DNA of 64,000 nucleotides from Neoroseomonas lacus (GTDB lineage: Bacteria > Pseudomonadota > Alphaproteobacteria > Acetobacterales > Acetobacteraceae), in assembly GCF_014644535.1 (NCBI RefSeq), contig NZ_BMKW01000007.1, positions 124,001 through 188,000 of the forward strand. The letters are read 5' to 3'. A model generated the notes under the pieces. The model was not told where the DNA came from and searched no databases. It saw nothing but the letters and a program-made list of their open reading frames with translations. Position 1 is the first letter of the stretch. Every line of letters starts with the position of its first letter. This document shows, in pieces, positions 51,220-59,697 of the stretch. Position numbers and translations under genes: made by a program.

Positions 51220-53436
51220 CTACCGGTCCGGGCGCAGCGCCCGGTAGGCATGGCGTTCCAGGAAATCGATGCGTGCCCGCAGGTCATCCGGCCGGCACAG
51301 CATCAGCGCGCTGACGCCGAGCCCGACCAGCCGCCCGGCCGAGCCGTCCCTGACGTCGATCGCGGTGCCCTCGCACCCGTCGATCTCGACAATGACCTCG
51401 TCACCAGCCGAATCGAAGTCGAGCACACAGGCGAAGCGGCCGCCGCCTTCCGCCTCCAGCACGATGCGCCGATACGGTTCGGGTACGGCGTTGGCGCCGA
51501 ATGCCCGCACCCGCACCCAACTGCCCCCCGCCGGCGCAAGACAGCTGAGATAAAGGCGCATCGGTCCGCCCGCCATCGCCGGGTCGATCGGCAGGCGCAG
51601 CTTGGCGAGGCCATGCCGCGTCCAGCAGCCCCAAGATTCAAGTGGATGCCAGGCAAGCCCGTCGCGGATGATATCCGCCATCGCCTTGCTGCGCTCGGCG
51701 TCGCCGCCCCCGGTCAGCCGCAGCGGATAGATGGTCGACAACTCCAACCGCACCGGCGGCGCGGCGACCGCTTCGGCATCGCCATGACGGCCGGCGATCA
51801 CCCGCATCACCTGGTCGGCGATCGCGCCCCAGCTACGCAGCGAAACGGTGTCGCGGATCACCGCCTCCAGCCGGGTGCGCTCCGCCTCGTCAAAAATCAG
51901 CTGCTCTAGCTTGGCGACGAGGTCGGGGAGATTCTCCGGCTCGAAATACACCGCCGCCTCGCCACCCGCCTCGGTCAGCGAGGTGTTGCGCGCGACCAGC
52001 GGAATGCGCCCGAAGGAAAGGCTCTCCGTCACCGGCAGGCCCCAGCCTTCGTAGAAGCTGTTGGTGACGGTGAACATCGCCTGGCCATAGAGGCCCGCCA
52101 GTGCGACATCGGGCACGCCATGGGCGATCGACACGCGTTCCTGCAGCACCGGCGAATTGCGCCACAGCGTCATCGCCGCGTCGGCGAGCCAGCCCGCCTT
52201 GCCGATGCACACAAGCCGTGGCACGCGCGCCGCGCCGTGCCGGCGGATCAGCGCCAGCCAGGCATGGAACAGCATCAGGTGGTTCTTACGGCTCTCGATC
52301 GTGCCGACGCACAGCACGAATTTCTCCTGCGGCTCCGGCAGGTCAGGCCGCGAGGGCCAGCCCTCCGAGGCCGAGACGCCGAGCTCCTGCCGCAGATCGG
52401 CATCGAGCCGCACCACCGCCACCGACAAGGCGCGCTCAGGCAGGATCTCGCCGGCAATACGCTGCGCATCCGCCGCCGACCATTCGGAAATCGCCAGCGC
52501 CGACTCCGCCTGCGCCGCCATCGAGGAGAACCATTGCGCGAATTCCTCCGACAGCAGCGGCTGGCAGTGCTCCGGCGCCACCAGCGGAATGCAATCGTAG
52601 ATCAACGGCACATAGCGCACGCCGTAACGGCGCATGACATGCCGCACCCGCAGGAAGTAGTCCTTGATCCACCAGGATGTGCCGAGATTGACCAGCGTCG
52701 AGCCCGCCGCGAAGACGAAGTCCGACCCGTCGCGCAATGTCTCGCGCAGTTCCTCGACAACCTCGACCCAGGCCGGCGCATCCACCTCGCCCCCGGTACG
52801 CGATAGCCGCCACAGCCGCAGGAACAGGTCGCGACTGATCTCGCGCCAGAAGCCCGAGGCCTCGTCGAACGCAACCGCTGCCGTGGCGACGCCTTCGATC
52901 GGGTCGAGCAGGGCGCGCGCCGTGACGTTCAGCTGGACGCGCTGGATGCCGGTCGGCGTCCGGTTATGTGCCACATAGGCAACGAGGTCGGAACTGTCGA
53001 AGACCAGTTGCAGCGCCTGGCCGGGCGCGCGGGCATGACGCAATACCGACGACGCCAGGAAGGCGAGCGACTTCGCCCCGCGCGACGCCTCGACATTGTC
53101 CGGCTCAAGCTCCAGCGCACGGGCATAGGCGCGCCAGGCGCCCTCCCCCTCGCCCATCATCTTCAGCGCGTGGCCGATATGCAGATGCGCATCCGCACTG
53201 TTCGGCGCCGCGTCCGCCGCCTCGCGATAGGCGGCAAGGGCCGCGGCGATGTCGCCGGCTTCCTTCAGGCAATGGCCCATCTGCACGCGGACGCGCCAAT
53301 CTTCAGGTCGTTGCTCCAGAAACCCGCGATAGGCGAGCGCGGCGGCATCCCACATGCCTTGGTCGCGCAACGAATCGGCCTGATGCAGGGCTTCCCCAGA
53401 CGTGACGCTCCCGTTGCCGTGGCCAGGCTGATCCAT
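51220..53436 (-). CDS. TPR-containing glycosyltransferase (GT4-like)
   Basis: The 738-residue protein has an N-terminal TPR region (about 15-120; AALAYRGFLEQRPEDWRVRV, AHLHIGHALKMMGEGEGAWR), a middle part beginning with LVFDSSDLVAYVAHNRTPTG, a GT4 donor-binding region (FVLCVGTIESRKNH, then NSFYEGWGLPVTESLSFG with the E-x7-E catalytic/nucleotide motif at about 455-475), and a C-terminal beta-rich part of about 150 residues without a recognised name. TPR-GT fusions are used in cell-surface polysaccharide assembly. It lies downstream of a second GT4 gene. Confidence 0.87.
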   Translation of the reverse strand: MDQPGHGNGSVTSGEALHQADSLRDQGMWDAAALAYRGFLEQRPEDWRVRVQMGHCLKEAGDIAAALAAYREAADAAPNSADAHLHIGHALKMMGEGEGAWRAYARALELEPDNVEASRGAKSLAFLASSVLRHARAPGQALQLVFDSSDLVAYVAHNRTPTGIQRVQLNVTARALLDPIEGVATAAVAFDEASGFWREISRDLFLRLWRLSRTGGEVDAPAWVEVVEELRETLRDGSDFVFAAGSTLVNLGTSWWIKDYFLRVRHVMRRYGVRYVPLIYDCIPLVAPEHCQPLLSEEFAQWFSSMAAQAESALAISEWSAADAQRIAGEILPERALSVAVVRLDADLRQELGVSASEGWPSRPDLPEPQEKFVLCVGTIESRKNHLMLFHAWLALIRRHGAARVPRLVCIGKAGWLADAAMTLWRNSPVLQERVSIAHGVPDVALAGLYGQAMFTVTNSFYEGWGLPVTESLSFGRIPLVARNTSLTEAGGEAAVYFEPENLPDLVAKLEQLIFDEAERTRLEAVIRDTVSLRSWGAIADQVMRVIAGRHGDAEAVAAPPVRLELSTIYPLRLTGGGDAERSKAMADIIRDGLAWHPLESWGCWTRHGLAKLRLPIDPAMAGGPMRLYLSCLAPAGGSWVRVRAFGANAVPEPYRRIVLEAEGGGRFACVLDFDSAGDEVIVEIDGCEGTAIDVRDGSAGRLVGLGVSALMLCRPDDLRARIDFLERHAYRALRPDR

Positions 53437-53484
53437 CGCAATCCCCGCTTCATCCAGACGACAGGCGGTATGCCACAGACCGCC

Positions 53485-54834
53485 TCAGCCGCCCAACCGG
53501 ACCCCCAGCTTGGCATAGGTGTCGCGCAACCGCACCTGATAGCGCTCCGGCGAATACAGCGCCGCCTGCAACGGCCCCGCTTCGGCCAGCCGGCCCCGTA
53601 GGTCCGCATCGGCATCGAGGGCTCGGATGGCGTCGACCATGGCGCGGACATCATAGGGGTCGATCTGCACCGCCGCATCGCCCACCACCTCGGGCATCGA
53701 GGAAGTGTTCGACGTCATCACCGGCGTGCCCAGCAGCATCGCCTCCAGGGCCGGCAAGCCGAAGCCTTCATAAAGGGACGGGAACAGCACTGCCTTGGCC
53801 CCGCGGATCAGGCTGACCAGCAGCGGAAAGGAGGCGTAGTCGACGAGTTGCACCCGATGGCGCGTCTGCGTGATGCCATTCTGCGTCAGCAGGTAGCGGA
53901 CATGCTCGTTCTCGAACAGCAGTCGCAGTTCCTCATCGGATTTCCAGGCCTTCTTGCCGACGATGATGAGCGGGTCCGTCACGCCGGAGGCGAGATAGGC
54001 CTCGATCATCCGCCCGACATTCTTCTTCGGCTCGATGGCGCCGAAGAACAAGAAGTACTTCTGGTAGCCGAGGCCATAGGTGCCCTGGATCTCGGTCTTG
54101 ACGTCCTCGATCGGCTTCTGCGCATAGCGGGCGGGGATGTCGACCGCCTGGTAGGTGTTGGTGACCCTCTCCTCGGGGATGCCAAGCAGGCTGACGATGT
54201 CGCGCTTGGACGCCTCGCTCACAGTCACGATGTGGTCGCTGCGGCGCGCCAGCAGGCGTGACAGCCGGAAGTACTTCCGCTTGTTGTCGAGCGTCGTGTA
54301 GGGCAGCCGCAGCGGCACCAGGTCGTGCATGGTGTAGATGTTCTTCGCCCCGCGCACCTTCAGCGCGAGCGGGTAGGTCCAGTGCATCAGCGCCGGCGGC
54401 TGGCGGAAATGCACCGTCATGCGGTGCTTGTAGAGACCGAAGTGCAGGCGCTGCAGGTCGAACAGGTTCTGCACGTTCCAGACGTGATTGAAAAACGGCA
54501 GACGGCTGCGGAAGGTCTCCCGCACTACGCGATCCGAGACCGGCACCTCGGACGCGATCTCGCCGATCGGCGTGGAAAAGACGCGGCGGACGCCCTTGAC
54601 GATGTCCGCAAGCTTGGAGGAGGGAGCGGCCATCGGGTCGAAGAAGGCGATCTCCCGCAGCAGCGCATTCCTGCTGAGGGTCGAGCTTCTTGTGCCATAA
54701 AGCACACCGACCTCCGCACCGAGGTCGCGCAGGGCGAACGACAGGTTCCTTGCATAGGTCGCGACGCCCGTCCCCTGGGTCAGGGAGAGGTTGTACCCAT
54801 CAATGAAGACGCGCGGCGGGTCTTGGGTGGTCAT
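53485..54834 (-). CDS. Glycosyltransferase family 4-like protein
   Basis: The 449-residue protein has an N-terminal acceptor domain (DGYNLSLTQGTGVATYARNL), IYTMHDLVPLRLPYT, then FLFFGAIEPKKNVGRMIEAY and the GT4 motif SLYEGFGLPALEAMLLG (E-x7-E, about residues 350-365) followed by VMTSNTSSMPEVVGDAA. It most likely uses a nucleotide sugar to build a surface glycan. The ATG at 54834 was used; a GTG 15 bases upstream is an alternative, and neither has a clear Shine-Dalgarno. The gene is adjacent to the TPR glycosyltransferase. Confidence 0.9.
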   Translation of the reverse strand: MTTQDPPRVFIDGYNLSLTQGTGVATYARNLSFALRDLGAEVGVLYGTRSSTLSRNALLREIAFFDPMAAPSSKLADIVKGVRRVFSTPIGEIASEVPVSDRVVRETFRSRLPFFNHVWNVQNLFDLQRLHFGLYKHRMTVHFRQPPALMHWTYPLALKVRGAKNIYTMHDLVPLRLPYTTLDNKRKYFRLSRLLARRSDHIVTVSEASKRDIVSLLGIPEERVTNTYQAVDIPARYAQKPIEDVKTEIQGTYGLGYQKYFLFFGAIEPKKNVGRMIEAYLASGVTDPLIIVGKKAWKSDEELRLLFENEHVRYLLTQNGITQTRHRVQLVDYASFPLLVSLIRGAKAVLFPSLYEGFGLPALEAMLLGTPVMTSNTSSMPEVVGDAAVQIDPYDVRAMVDAIRALDADADLRGRLAEAGPLQAALYSPERYQVRLRDTYAKLGVRLGG

Positions 54835-54864
54835 CGGCAGGCGGTCCACTCGCAGCAGTTAAGG

Positions 54865-54905
54865 CTCGGACCAGGGCCGCCCCGCCGGAGCGGCCCTGGT
54901 CCGAG
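54865..54905 (-). terminator. Perfect 16-bp inverted repeat after the TRAP permease operon
   Basis: CTCGGACCAGGGCCGC-cccgccgga-GCGGCCCTGGTCCGAG has no mismatch. It lies 66 bases downstream of the DctM stop and just upstream of the glycosyltransferase start, so it probably ends the TRAP transcript. There is no clear T-run. Confidence 0.7.
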
Positions 54906-54970
54906 TTGAACTGTCAGGCTGAGGCGCCGCCCGGCGAAGGTCAAGCGAGGCGGGGCGCCACCGCCTGCCG

Positions 54971-56290
54971 TCAGTCGAGGAATTCCGGCGAAACGAGCCG
55001 CGGCAGCAGCAGCACGACATCCGGCCACACGATCACCAGAACCAGCACCCCCAGCATCGGCAACAGCATGATCATTGTGTCCTTCAGCGCATCGGCCATG
55101 CGCATCCCCGCCACATGGCAGGCGATCATCAGGCACAGCCCATAGGGCGGCGTCACCAACCCGAAGGCCAGGCTGATAATGCCGACCATGGCGAAATGCA
55201 CAGGGTCCATGCCGACACCTGTCGTCAGCGGCAACAGGATGGCGCCGACGATGATGATGGCCGGAATCGCATCGAGAAAGCAGCCCACCATCAGGAATAC
55301 CGCGGCGACAAAGAACCCGGTCTGGACACGGTTCATCCCCCACGAGCTGACCCCGGCCAGGATCGCCTCGGGAATGTTGTAGTAGGCAAGCAGCCAGCCA
55401 AAGGCCGATGCGGTGCCGACACAGAACAGCGTGACACCGGCCAATCGCCCGGTCTCGCCCAGCGCCTCCCACAATTGCTTGAGGCCCATCTCGCGGTAGT
55501 AGAGCAGCGACAGCGCGCCGGCATACAACACTGCGATGCAGGCGCTCTCGGTCGCGGTAAACCAGCCGAAGACCTTGCCGCCGATGATGATCGCCGGCGT
55601 CATCAACGCCGGCCCCGCGACCATGAAGGCGCGCAGGAACTGCATCAGCGTCGACCGCGGATAGGTCGGGTAGCCGCGCGCCTTCGCATAGCCATGCACC
55701 GTCGCCATCTGCACCACGGCGATCAGCACCCCGGGGATGATGCCGGCGAGGAACAGCGCCCCGATCGATACCGTCAGCACGCCGCCCCATACGATCATCA
55801 GGATCGATGGCGGGATGATGACCGCGAGCACCGCCGAGACCGCGGTGATCGCGACCGAGAAGCTGTCGTCATAGCCCTCCTTGCGCTGCGCCTCGATGAA
55901 GATCTTCGACTGCGACGCCGCATCGGCGGTCGACGACCCCGAGATGCCGGCGAAGAAGAAGGAAAGCACGACATTGATCTGCGCGAGCCCGCCAGGGAAA
56001 TGCCCGACCATGGTGCGCGACAGCGTCATCAACCGATCGGTGATGCCACCCACATTCATCAGATTGGCGGTCAGCAGGAAGAACGGCACCGCGAGCAGGA
56101 TGAAGGAATTGTAGGCGTTGAACGTCTCCTGCATCAGCACCATCGGGCCGAGGCGGTCCTCGATCACCAGGATCGGCAGGCAGGCAAGGCCGAGCGCCAC
56201 CGCCACCGGCACCCGCAGCACCAGCAGGGTGAAGAAGACGCCGAACAGGATCCACGCTGCCTGCGAGGCGTCGAGTACATTGCCGCCCAT
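54971..56290 (-). CDS. dctM: TRAP transporter large permease DctM
   Basis: The 439-residue protein has about twelve membrane helices and typical TRAP-M segments: VPFFLLTANLMNVGGITDRL, GISGSSTADAASQSK and VIIPPSILMIVWG. Together with the small permease and DctP it imports carboxylates using an ion gradient. Its start shares one base with the DctQ gene end. The substrate is not fixed, but a carboxylic acid is expected. Confidence 0.95.
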   Translation of the reverse strand: MGGNVLDASQAAWILFGVFFTLLVLRVPVAVALGLACLPILVIEDRLGPMVLMQETFNAYNSFILLAVPFFLLTANLMNVGGITDRLMTLSRTMVGHFPGGLAQINVVLSFFFAGISGSSTADAASQSKIFIEAQRKEGYDDSFSVAITAVSAVLAVIIPPSILMIVWGGVLTVSIGALFLAGIIPGVLIAVVQMATVHGYAKARGYPTYPRSTLMQFLRAFMVAGPALMTPAIIIGGKVFGWFTATESACIAVLYAGALSLLYYREMGLKQLWEALGETGRLAGVTLFCVGTASAFGWLLAYYNIPEAILAGVSSWGMNRVQTGFFVAAVFLMVGCFLDAIPAIIIVGAILLPLTTGVGMDPVHFAMVGIISLAFGLVTPPYGLCLMIACHVAGMRMADALKDTMIMLLPMLGVLVLVIVWPDVVLLLPRLVSPEFLD

Positions 56291-56799
56291 CAGGCCCGCT
56301 CCCCGTGAATCAGAACACGAATGTCATCGACGAATTTCTCGCCCCCGAACAACAGCCAGGAGGCGCCAAGAATCGGCCAGGGCAGGTGGATCAGCCACAG
56401 CGGCAATTCGGCAAGTTCGCTGATGCGGAACCAGGCGAAGTCTACGAACTCGATGCCAAACCACAGGAAGATCGCGCCGAAGGTCAGCACGAATAGCCCC
56501 GAGACAATGTCCATGAAGGCGCGCATCCGCCCCTTGAACTCGGGCCACAGGTCGACGATGAAGTGAATGCCTTCCTTCTGGCCGACGATGGCGCCGATCA
56601 TGATCGTCCAGACCAGGAGGAAGCGTGCCATCTCCTCGGTCCAGATGTAATGCGGCAGCAGATGCGTTTGGCGCGAGACGACCTGCAGCGTCACCGGCAA
56701 CACAAGGATAAGCACGAGGATCGCAAGCAGTGCTGTGAGCAGCCGGGCGTAGAACGCGGCCGCCCGCCGCACCAGGCCGCGCAGGCCGGGCTGGGGCAT
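56290..56799 (-). CDS. dctQ: TRAP transporter small permease DctQ
   Basis: The 169-residue protein has four membrane helices; VVSRQTHLLPHYIWTEEMA and GIHFIVDLWPEF are typical of the DctQ family. The start at MPQPGLRGLVRR was preferred to an upstream start in the long ORF because the leading part lacks DctQ features and runs into the dctP end. Confidence 0.9.
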   Translation of the reverse strand: MPQPGLRGLVRRAAAFYARLLTALLAILVLILVLPVTLQVVSRQTHLLPHYIWTEEMARFLLVWTIMIGAIVGQKEGIHFIVDLWPEFKGRMRAFMDIVSGLFVLTFGAIFLWFGIEFVDFAWFRISELAELPLWLIHLPWPILGASWLLFGGEKFVDDIRVLIHGERA

Positions 56800-56863
56800 G
56801 GGTAGCTCCGATGGGTTCAGGAAATGGCGGCCGGCGACGGGCTCGCCGCCGGCCTGCCGGGGC

Positions 56864-57868
56864 TCACACGGTGATCGCGTTGATGCGGTTGAAGATGGTC
56901 TCCGCATCCACTTCCCGAGCATAGGCGACCATCACTGGGTCGACCGCGCGCTTCAGCTCGGCACGCTCCGTGAACTCGATCTGCCTCAGCCGGCCGACGC
57001 GTTCCAGCTCGGCGATCTTCTGCCCATCCTCGGTGCTTTCGGCCTGGCGGCCGAAGGTGCCGGCTTCCTTGCCCGCCCGGCGAACCGCCTCCTGCAGCGG
57101 CGCCGGCAGCCGCGCCAGCGTCTGCGACGAAAAGCAGATCGGCCGAATCGTGATGGCGTGCTGCGTCATGATGAGGTTCGGCGCGACTTCGTAGAAGCGC
57201 ATCGCCTCGACACCCGCGGCCTCGTTCTCGCCCGCCTCGATGACGTTGTTCTGGATGCCGTTGTAGACCTCGTTATAGGCGATGACCGAGGGCGACATTC
57301 CCGCCGCCTGGAAGGTGCGCGACCAGATCGGCGCGCCCTGTACGCGCACCTTCAACCCGCGCAATCCCGCCATGTCGGTGATCCGCTTGTTGGCGAAGAT
57401 GTTGCGCACGCCGCCGCCGGCATAGCCGATCAGCGCGACGCGGGCGCGGCGCTCGATCTCGGTCGCCACCGGGGCGAACAGGTCCTGGTCCAGCACCATG
57501 TTCCACTGCGGCAGGCCGGTGAACAGGAACGGTGCGTCCACGAAGGGCGCCGCGCGACTGAAGGTGGACATGTGCGCCGGGGAGACGATGCCGTAGTCCA
57601 CCGCGCCACGCCCGGCCGACATGTACTCGAAATACTGCTTCTCGAGCCCCAGGCTCGAGTTCTTGTGCAGGATGAAGTTCACCGGCGCGGCAGTGTAGTA
57701 CTGCTTCACCAGCTCCTCGAACCGCACCAGGGCTCGCGTGAAGACGTGGTCATCATTGAACTGGACGGCGCCGTTCAGGGTGATCGCCTGCTGGGCGCGC
57801 GCCGCCCAGGGAAGTGCCAGCGCGGACGCACCGGCAGCGGCGCCGGCCAGCAATTGCCTACGGTTCAT
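56864..57868 (-). CDS. dctP: TRAP transporter substrate-binding protein DctP
   Basis: The 334-residue protein has a twin-arginine-type export signal (MNRRQLLAGAAAGASALALP, cleaved near ARAQ) and TRAP-P features such as the conserved MAGLRGLKVRVQGAPIWSRT. It binds the ligand in the periplasm and passes it to DctQM. It is the first gene of this TRAP operon and divergent from an SDR gene. Confidence 0.92.
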   Translation of the reverse strand: MNRRQLLAGAAAGASALALPWAARAQQAITLNGAVQFNDDHVFTRALVRFEELVKQYYTAAPVNFILHKNSSLGLEKQYFEYMSAGRGAVDYGIVSPAHMSTFSRAAPFVDAPFLFTGLPQWNMVLDQDLFAPVATEIERRARVALIGYAGGGVRNIFANKRITDMAGLRGLKVRVQGAPIWSRTFQAAGMSPSVIAYNEVYNGIQNNVIEAGENEAAGVEAMRFYEVAPNLIMTQHAITIRPICFSSQTLARLPAPLQEAVRRAGKEAGTFGRQAESTEDGQKIAELERVGRLRQIEFTERAELKRAVDPVMVAYAREVDAETIFNRINAITV

Positions 57869-57889
57869 GAACGTAATCTCCCATTTGCC

Positions 57890-57906
57890 GCCGGCTTCGT
57901 GCCGGC
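57890..57906. promoter_or_regulatory. Small inverted repeat in the TRAP/SDR divergent gap
   Basis: GCCGGC-ttcgt-GCCGGC is a perfect 6-bp repeat, 22 bases from the dctP start, in the 146-base gap between divergent genes (57869-58014). It may be an operator. No promoter can be fixed. Confidence 0.3.
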
Positions 57907-58014
57907 TGTGCAGTGACTATAGAGACGAAAACACGGTCATGGGAACCGCCCGGTTACCCCCTTCCCGTCCTCGGGACTGTGACGGACACTGCGCCGGTCG
58001 TTGGGGGAAACGAG

Positions 58015-58758
58015 ATGAACCGACTGGACCTTTCAGGCCGCGTGGCGATCGTCACCGGTGCGGCGCGTGGCATCGGCCTCGCCATAGCCCGCCGCGCCGT
58101 GGAATCGGGCGCGACCGTCGCGATCTGGGACATGGACGCCAAGGCCGGCGCGGAGGCCGCCGCCGCCCTCGGCCGTGCCTCCGCCCATGCGTTGGACCTG
58201 ACCGACGGATCCGCTATCGCCGCCGCCCACGCCGCGACGCTTGCCGCCCATGGCCGCATCGACATCCTGGTCAACAATGCCGGCATCACCGGCGGCAACG
58301 CGCCGTCCTGGGAATTGCCCATCGCCGAATGGCGCCGCGTGATCGAGGTAAACCTGGTTGCCCCCTACATGGTCGCGCGCGCCGTGGTACCCACGATGAT
58401 CGCGGCGAGTTACGGCCGCGTGGTCAACATCGCCTCCATCGCCGGCAAGGAAGGCAACCCCAACGCGTCCCACTACAGCGCGTCGAAGGCCGGGCTGATC
58501 GGCTTCACCAAGTCGCTCGGCAAGGAACTGGCGAAGTCCGGCGTGCTCGCCAACTGCATCACGCCCGCCGCCGCCGCGACCGACATCTTCAAGCAGATGA
58601 CCGAGCAGCAGATCGCCTGGATGCGCTCCAAGATCCCGATGGACCGCTTCGTCGAGGTCGAGGAAATCGCCGCCATGGCCTGCTGGCTGGCCTCGGAGGA
58701 TTGCTCCTTCTCGACCGGCGCTGTCTTCGACATCTCCGGCGGCCGCGCGGTTTACTGA
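58015..58758 (+). CDS. SDR-family oxidoreductase, 3-oxoacyl reductase-like
   Basis: The 247-residue short-chain dehydrogenase has VAIVTGAARGIGLAIARR, DILVNNAGITGG and the catalytic Ser-Tyr-Lys (ASIAGKEGNPNASHYSASKAG). It has ILVNN and ends in DISGGRAVY, as do many 3-oxoacyl-ACP or 3-hydroxy-acid dehydrogenases. The start at MNRLDLSGRV follows GGGGGAAACGAG; the longer ORF start at 57913 was not accepted. It is followed by a second SDR. Confidence 0.92.
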   Translation: MNRLDLSGRVAIVTGAARGIGLAIARRAVESGATVAIWDMDAKAGAEAAAALGRASAHALDLTDGSAIAAAHAATLAAHGRIDILVNNAGITGGNAPSWELPIAEWRRVIEVNLVAPYMVARAVVPTMIAASYGRVVNIASIAGKEGNPNASHYSASKAGLIGFTKSLGKELAKSGVLANCITPAAAATDIFKQMTEQQIAWMRSKIPMDRFVEVEEIAAMACWLASEDCSFSTGAVFDISGGRAVY

Positions 58759-58809
58759 CCCGCCGCCCCCGCGCAGAGTGCCGCCATCCATGACCATGAG
58801 GAAACACCC

Positions 58810-59565
58810 ATGAGCACCACGAAAGTCGCCGTCGTCACCGGCGCGGGCACCGGCGTCGGCCGAGCCGCGGCCCTTGCCCTGCTGGGCGGCGGCTGGTCGG
58901 TCGTCCTCACCGGCCGCCGCAAGGACGCACTCGACGAGACCATTGCCCTGGCCGGCGACGCCGCTCCGCGCGCCCTCGCCGTCCCCGCGGACGTCGCCGA
59001 CCCGGCCTCGGTCGGTGCACTGTTTGCAGCGGTGAAGGACAAGTTCGGCCGGCTCGACATGCTGTTCAACAACGCTGGCCAGAACGTCCCCGGCACGCTG
59101 TTCGAGGACCTCACCTACGCCGACTGGACCCGCGTCGTCGCGGTCAACCTGACCGGCTCCTTCCTCTGCGCGCAGGCCGCCTTCCGCATCATGAAGGACC
59201 AATCCCCGCAGGGCGGGCGCATCATCAACAACGGCTCGATCAGCGCCCACACCCCGCGCCCCGACAGCGCGCCCTACACCGCGACCAAGCACGCCATCAC
59301 CGGCCTGACGAAATCGCTGATGCTGGACGGCCGCAAATACGACATCTGCGCCGGTCAGATCGACATCGGCAACGCCGCGACGCCCATGACCGCGCGCATG
59401 GCGAAGGGCGTGAAGCAGGGCGACGGCTCCATCGCCGTCGAGCCAACCATGGATGTGAACCATGTCGGCCAGGCCATCCTGCACATGGCCAATCTGCCGC
59501 TGGAATCGAACATCCTGACGATGACCATCAAAGCATCGAAGATGCCGTTCGAAGGGCGCGGTTGA
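58810..59565 (+). CDS. SDR-family oxidoreductase
   Basis: The 251-residue SDR has [28 protein letters not shown] and [23 protein letters not shown] (Ser-Tyr-Lys). It is related to, but clearly different from, the SDR gene 50 bases upstream. The two may act in sequence on one imported compound. The substrate is unknown. Confidence 0.92.
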   Translation: MSTTKVAVVTGAGTGVGRAAALALLGGGWSVVLTGRRKDALDETIALAGDAAPRALAVPADVADPASVGALFAAVKDKFGRLDMLFNNAGQNVPGTLFEDLTYADWTRVVAVNLTGSFLCAQAAFRIMKDQSPQGGRIINNGSISAHTPRPDSAPYTATKHAITGLTKSLMLDGRKYDICAGQIDIGNAATPMTARMAKGVKQGDGSIAVEPTMDVNHVGQAILHMANLPLESNILTMTIKASKMPFEGRG

Positions 59566-59585
59566 CGTCTCCTGACGCCCTCGGG

Positions 59586-59617
59586 CGCCGGTCCGGCTTT
59601 CGCGCCCTGGACCGGCG
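59586..59617 (+). terminator. 9-bp inverted repeat after the SDR genes
   Basis: CGCCGGTCC and GGACCGGCG are perfect complements with a 14-base loop, 20 bases after the SDR stop. It lies in the convergent gap 59566-59697 and may end the SDR transcript. Confidence 0.5.
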
Positions 59618-59661
59618 AATAGGAGATAGCAGTTGGTCTGGGCGCGATCGCGCTGTGCGCT

Positions 59662-59690
59662 TGCGGCCCGATGCACGGCATCGGGCCGCA
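59662..59690 (-). terminator. 13-bp perfect hairpin after the acyl-CoA ligase gene
   Basis: TGCGGCCCGATGC-acg-GCATCGGGCCGCA is a perfect stem with a 3-base loop, 8 bases past the ligase stop on the minus strand. It is a strong terminator candidate and could act in both directions between the convergent genes. No T-run follows. Confidence 0.7.
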
Positions 59691-59697
59691 GGGGTCA

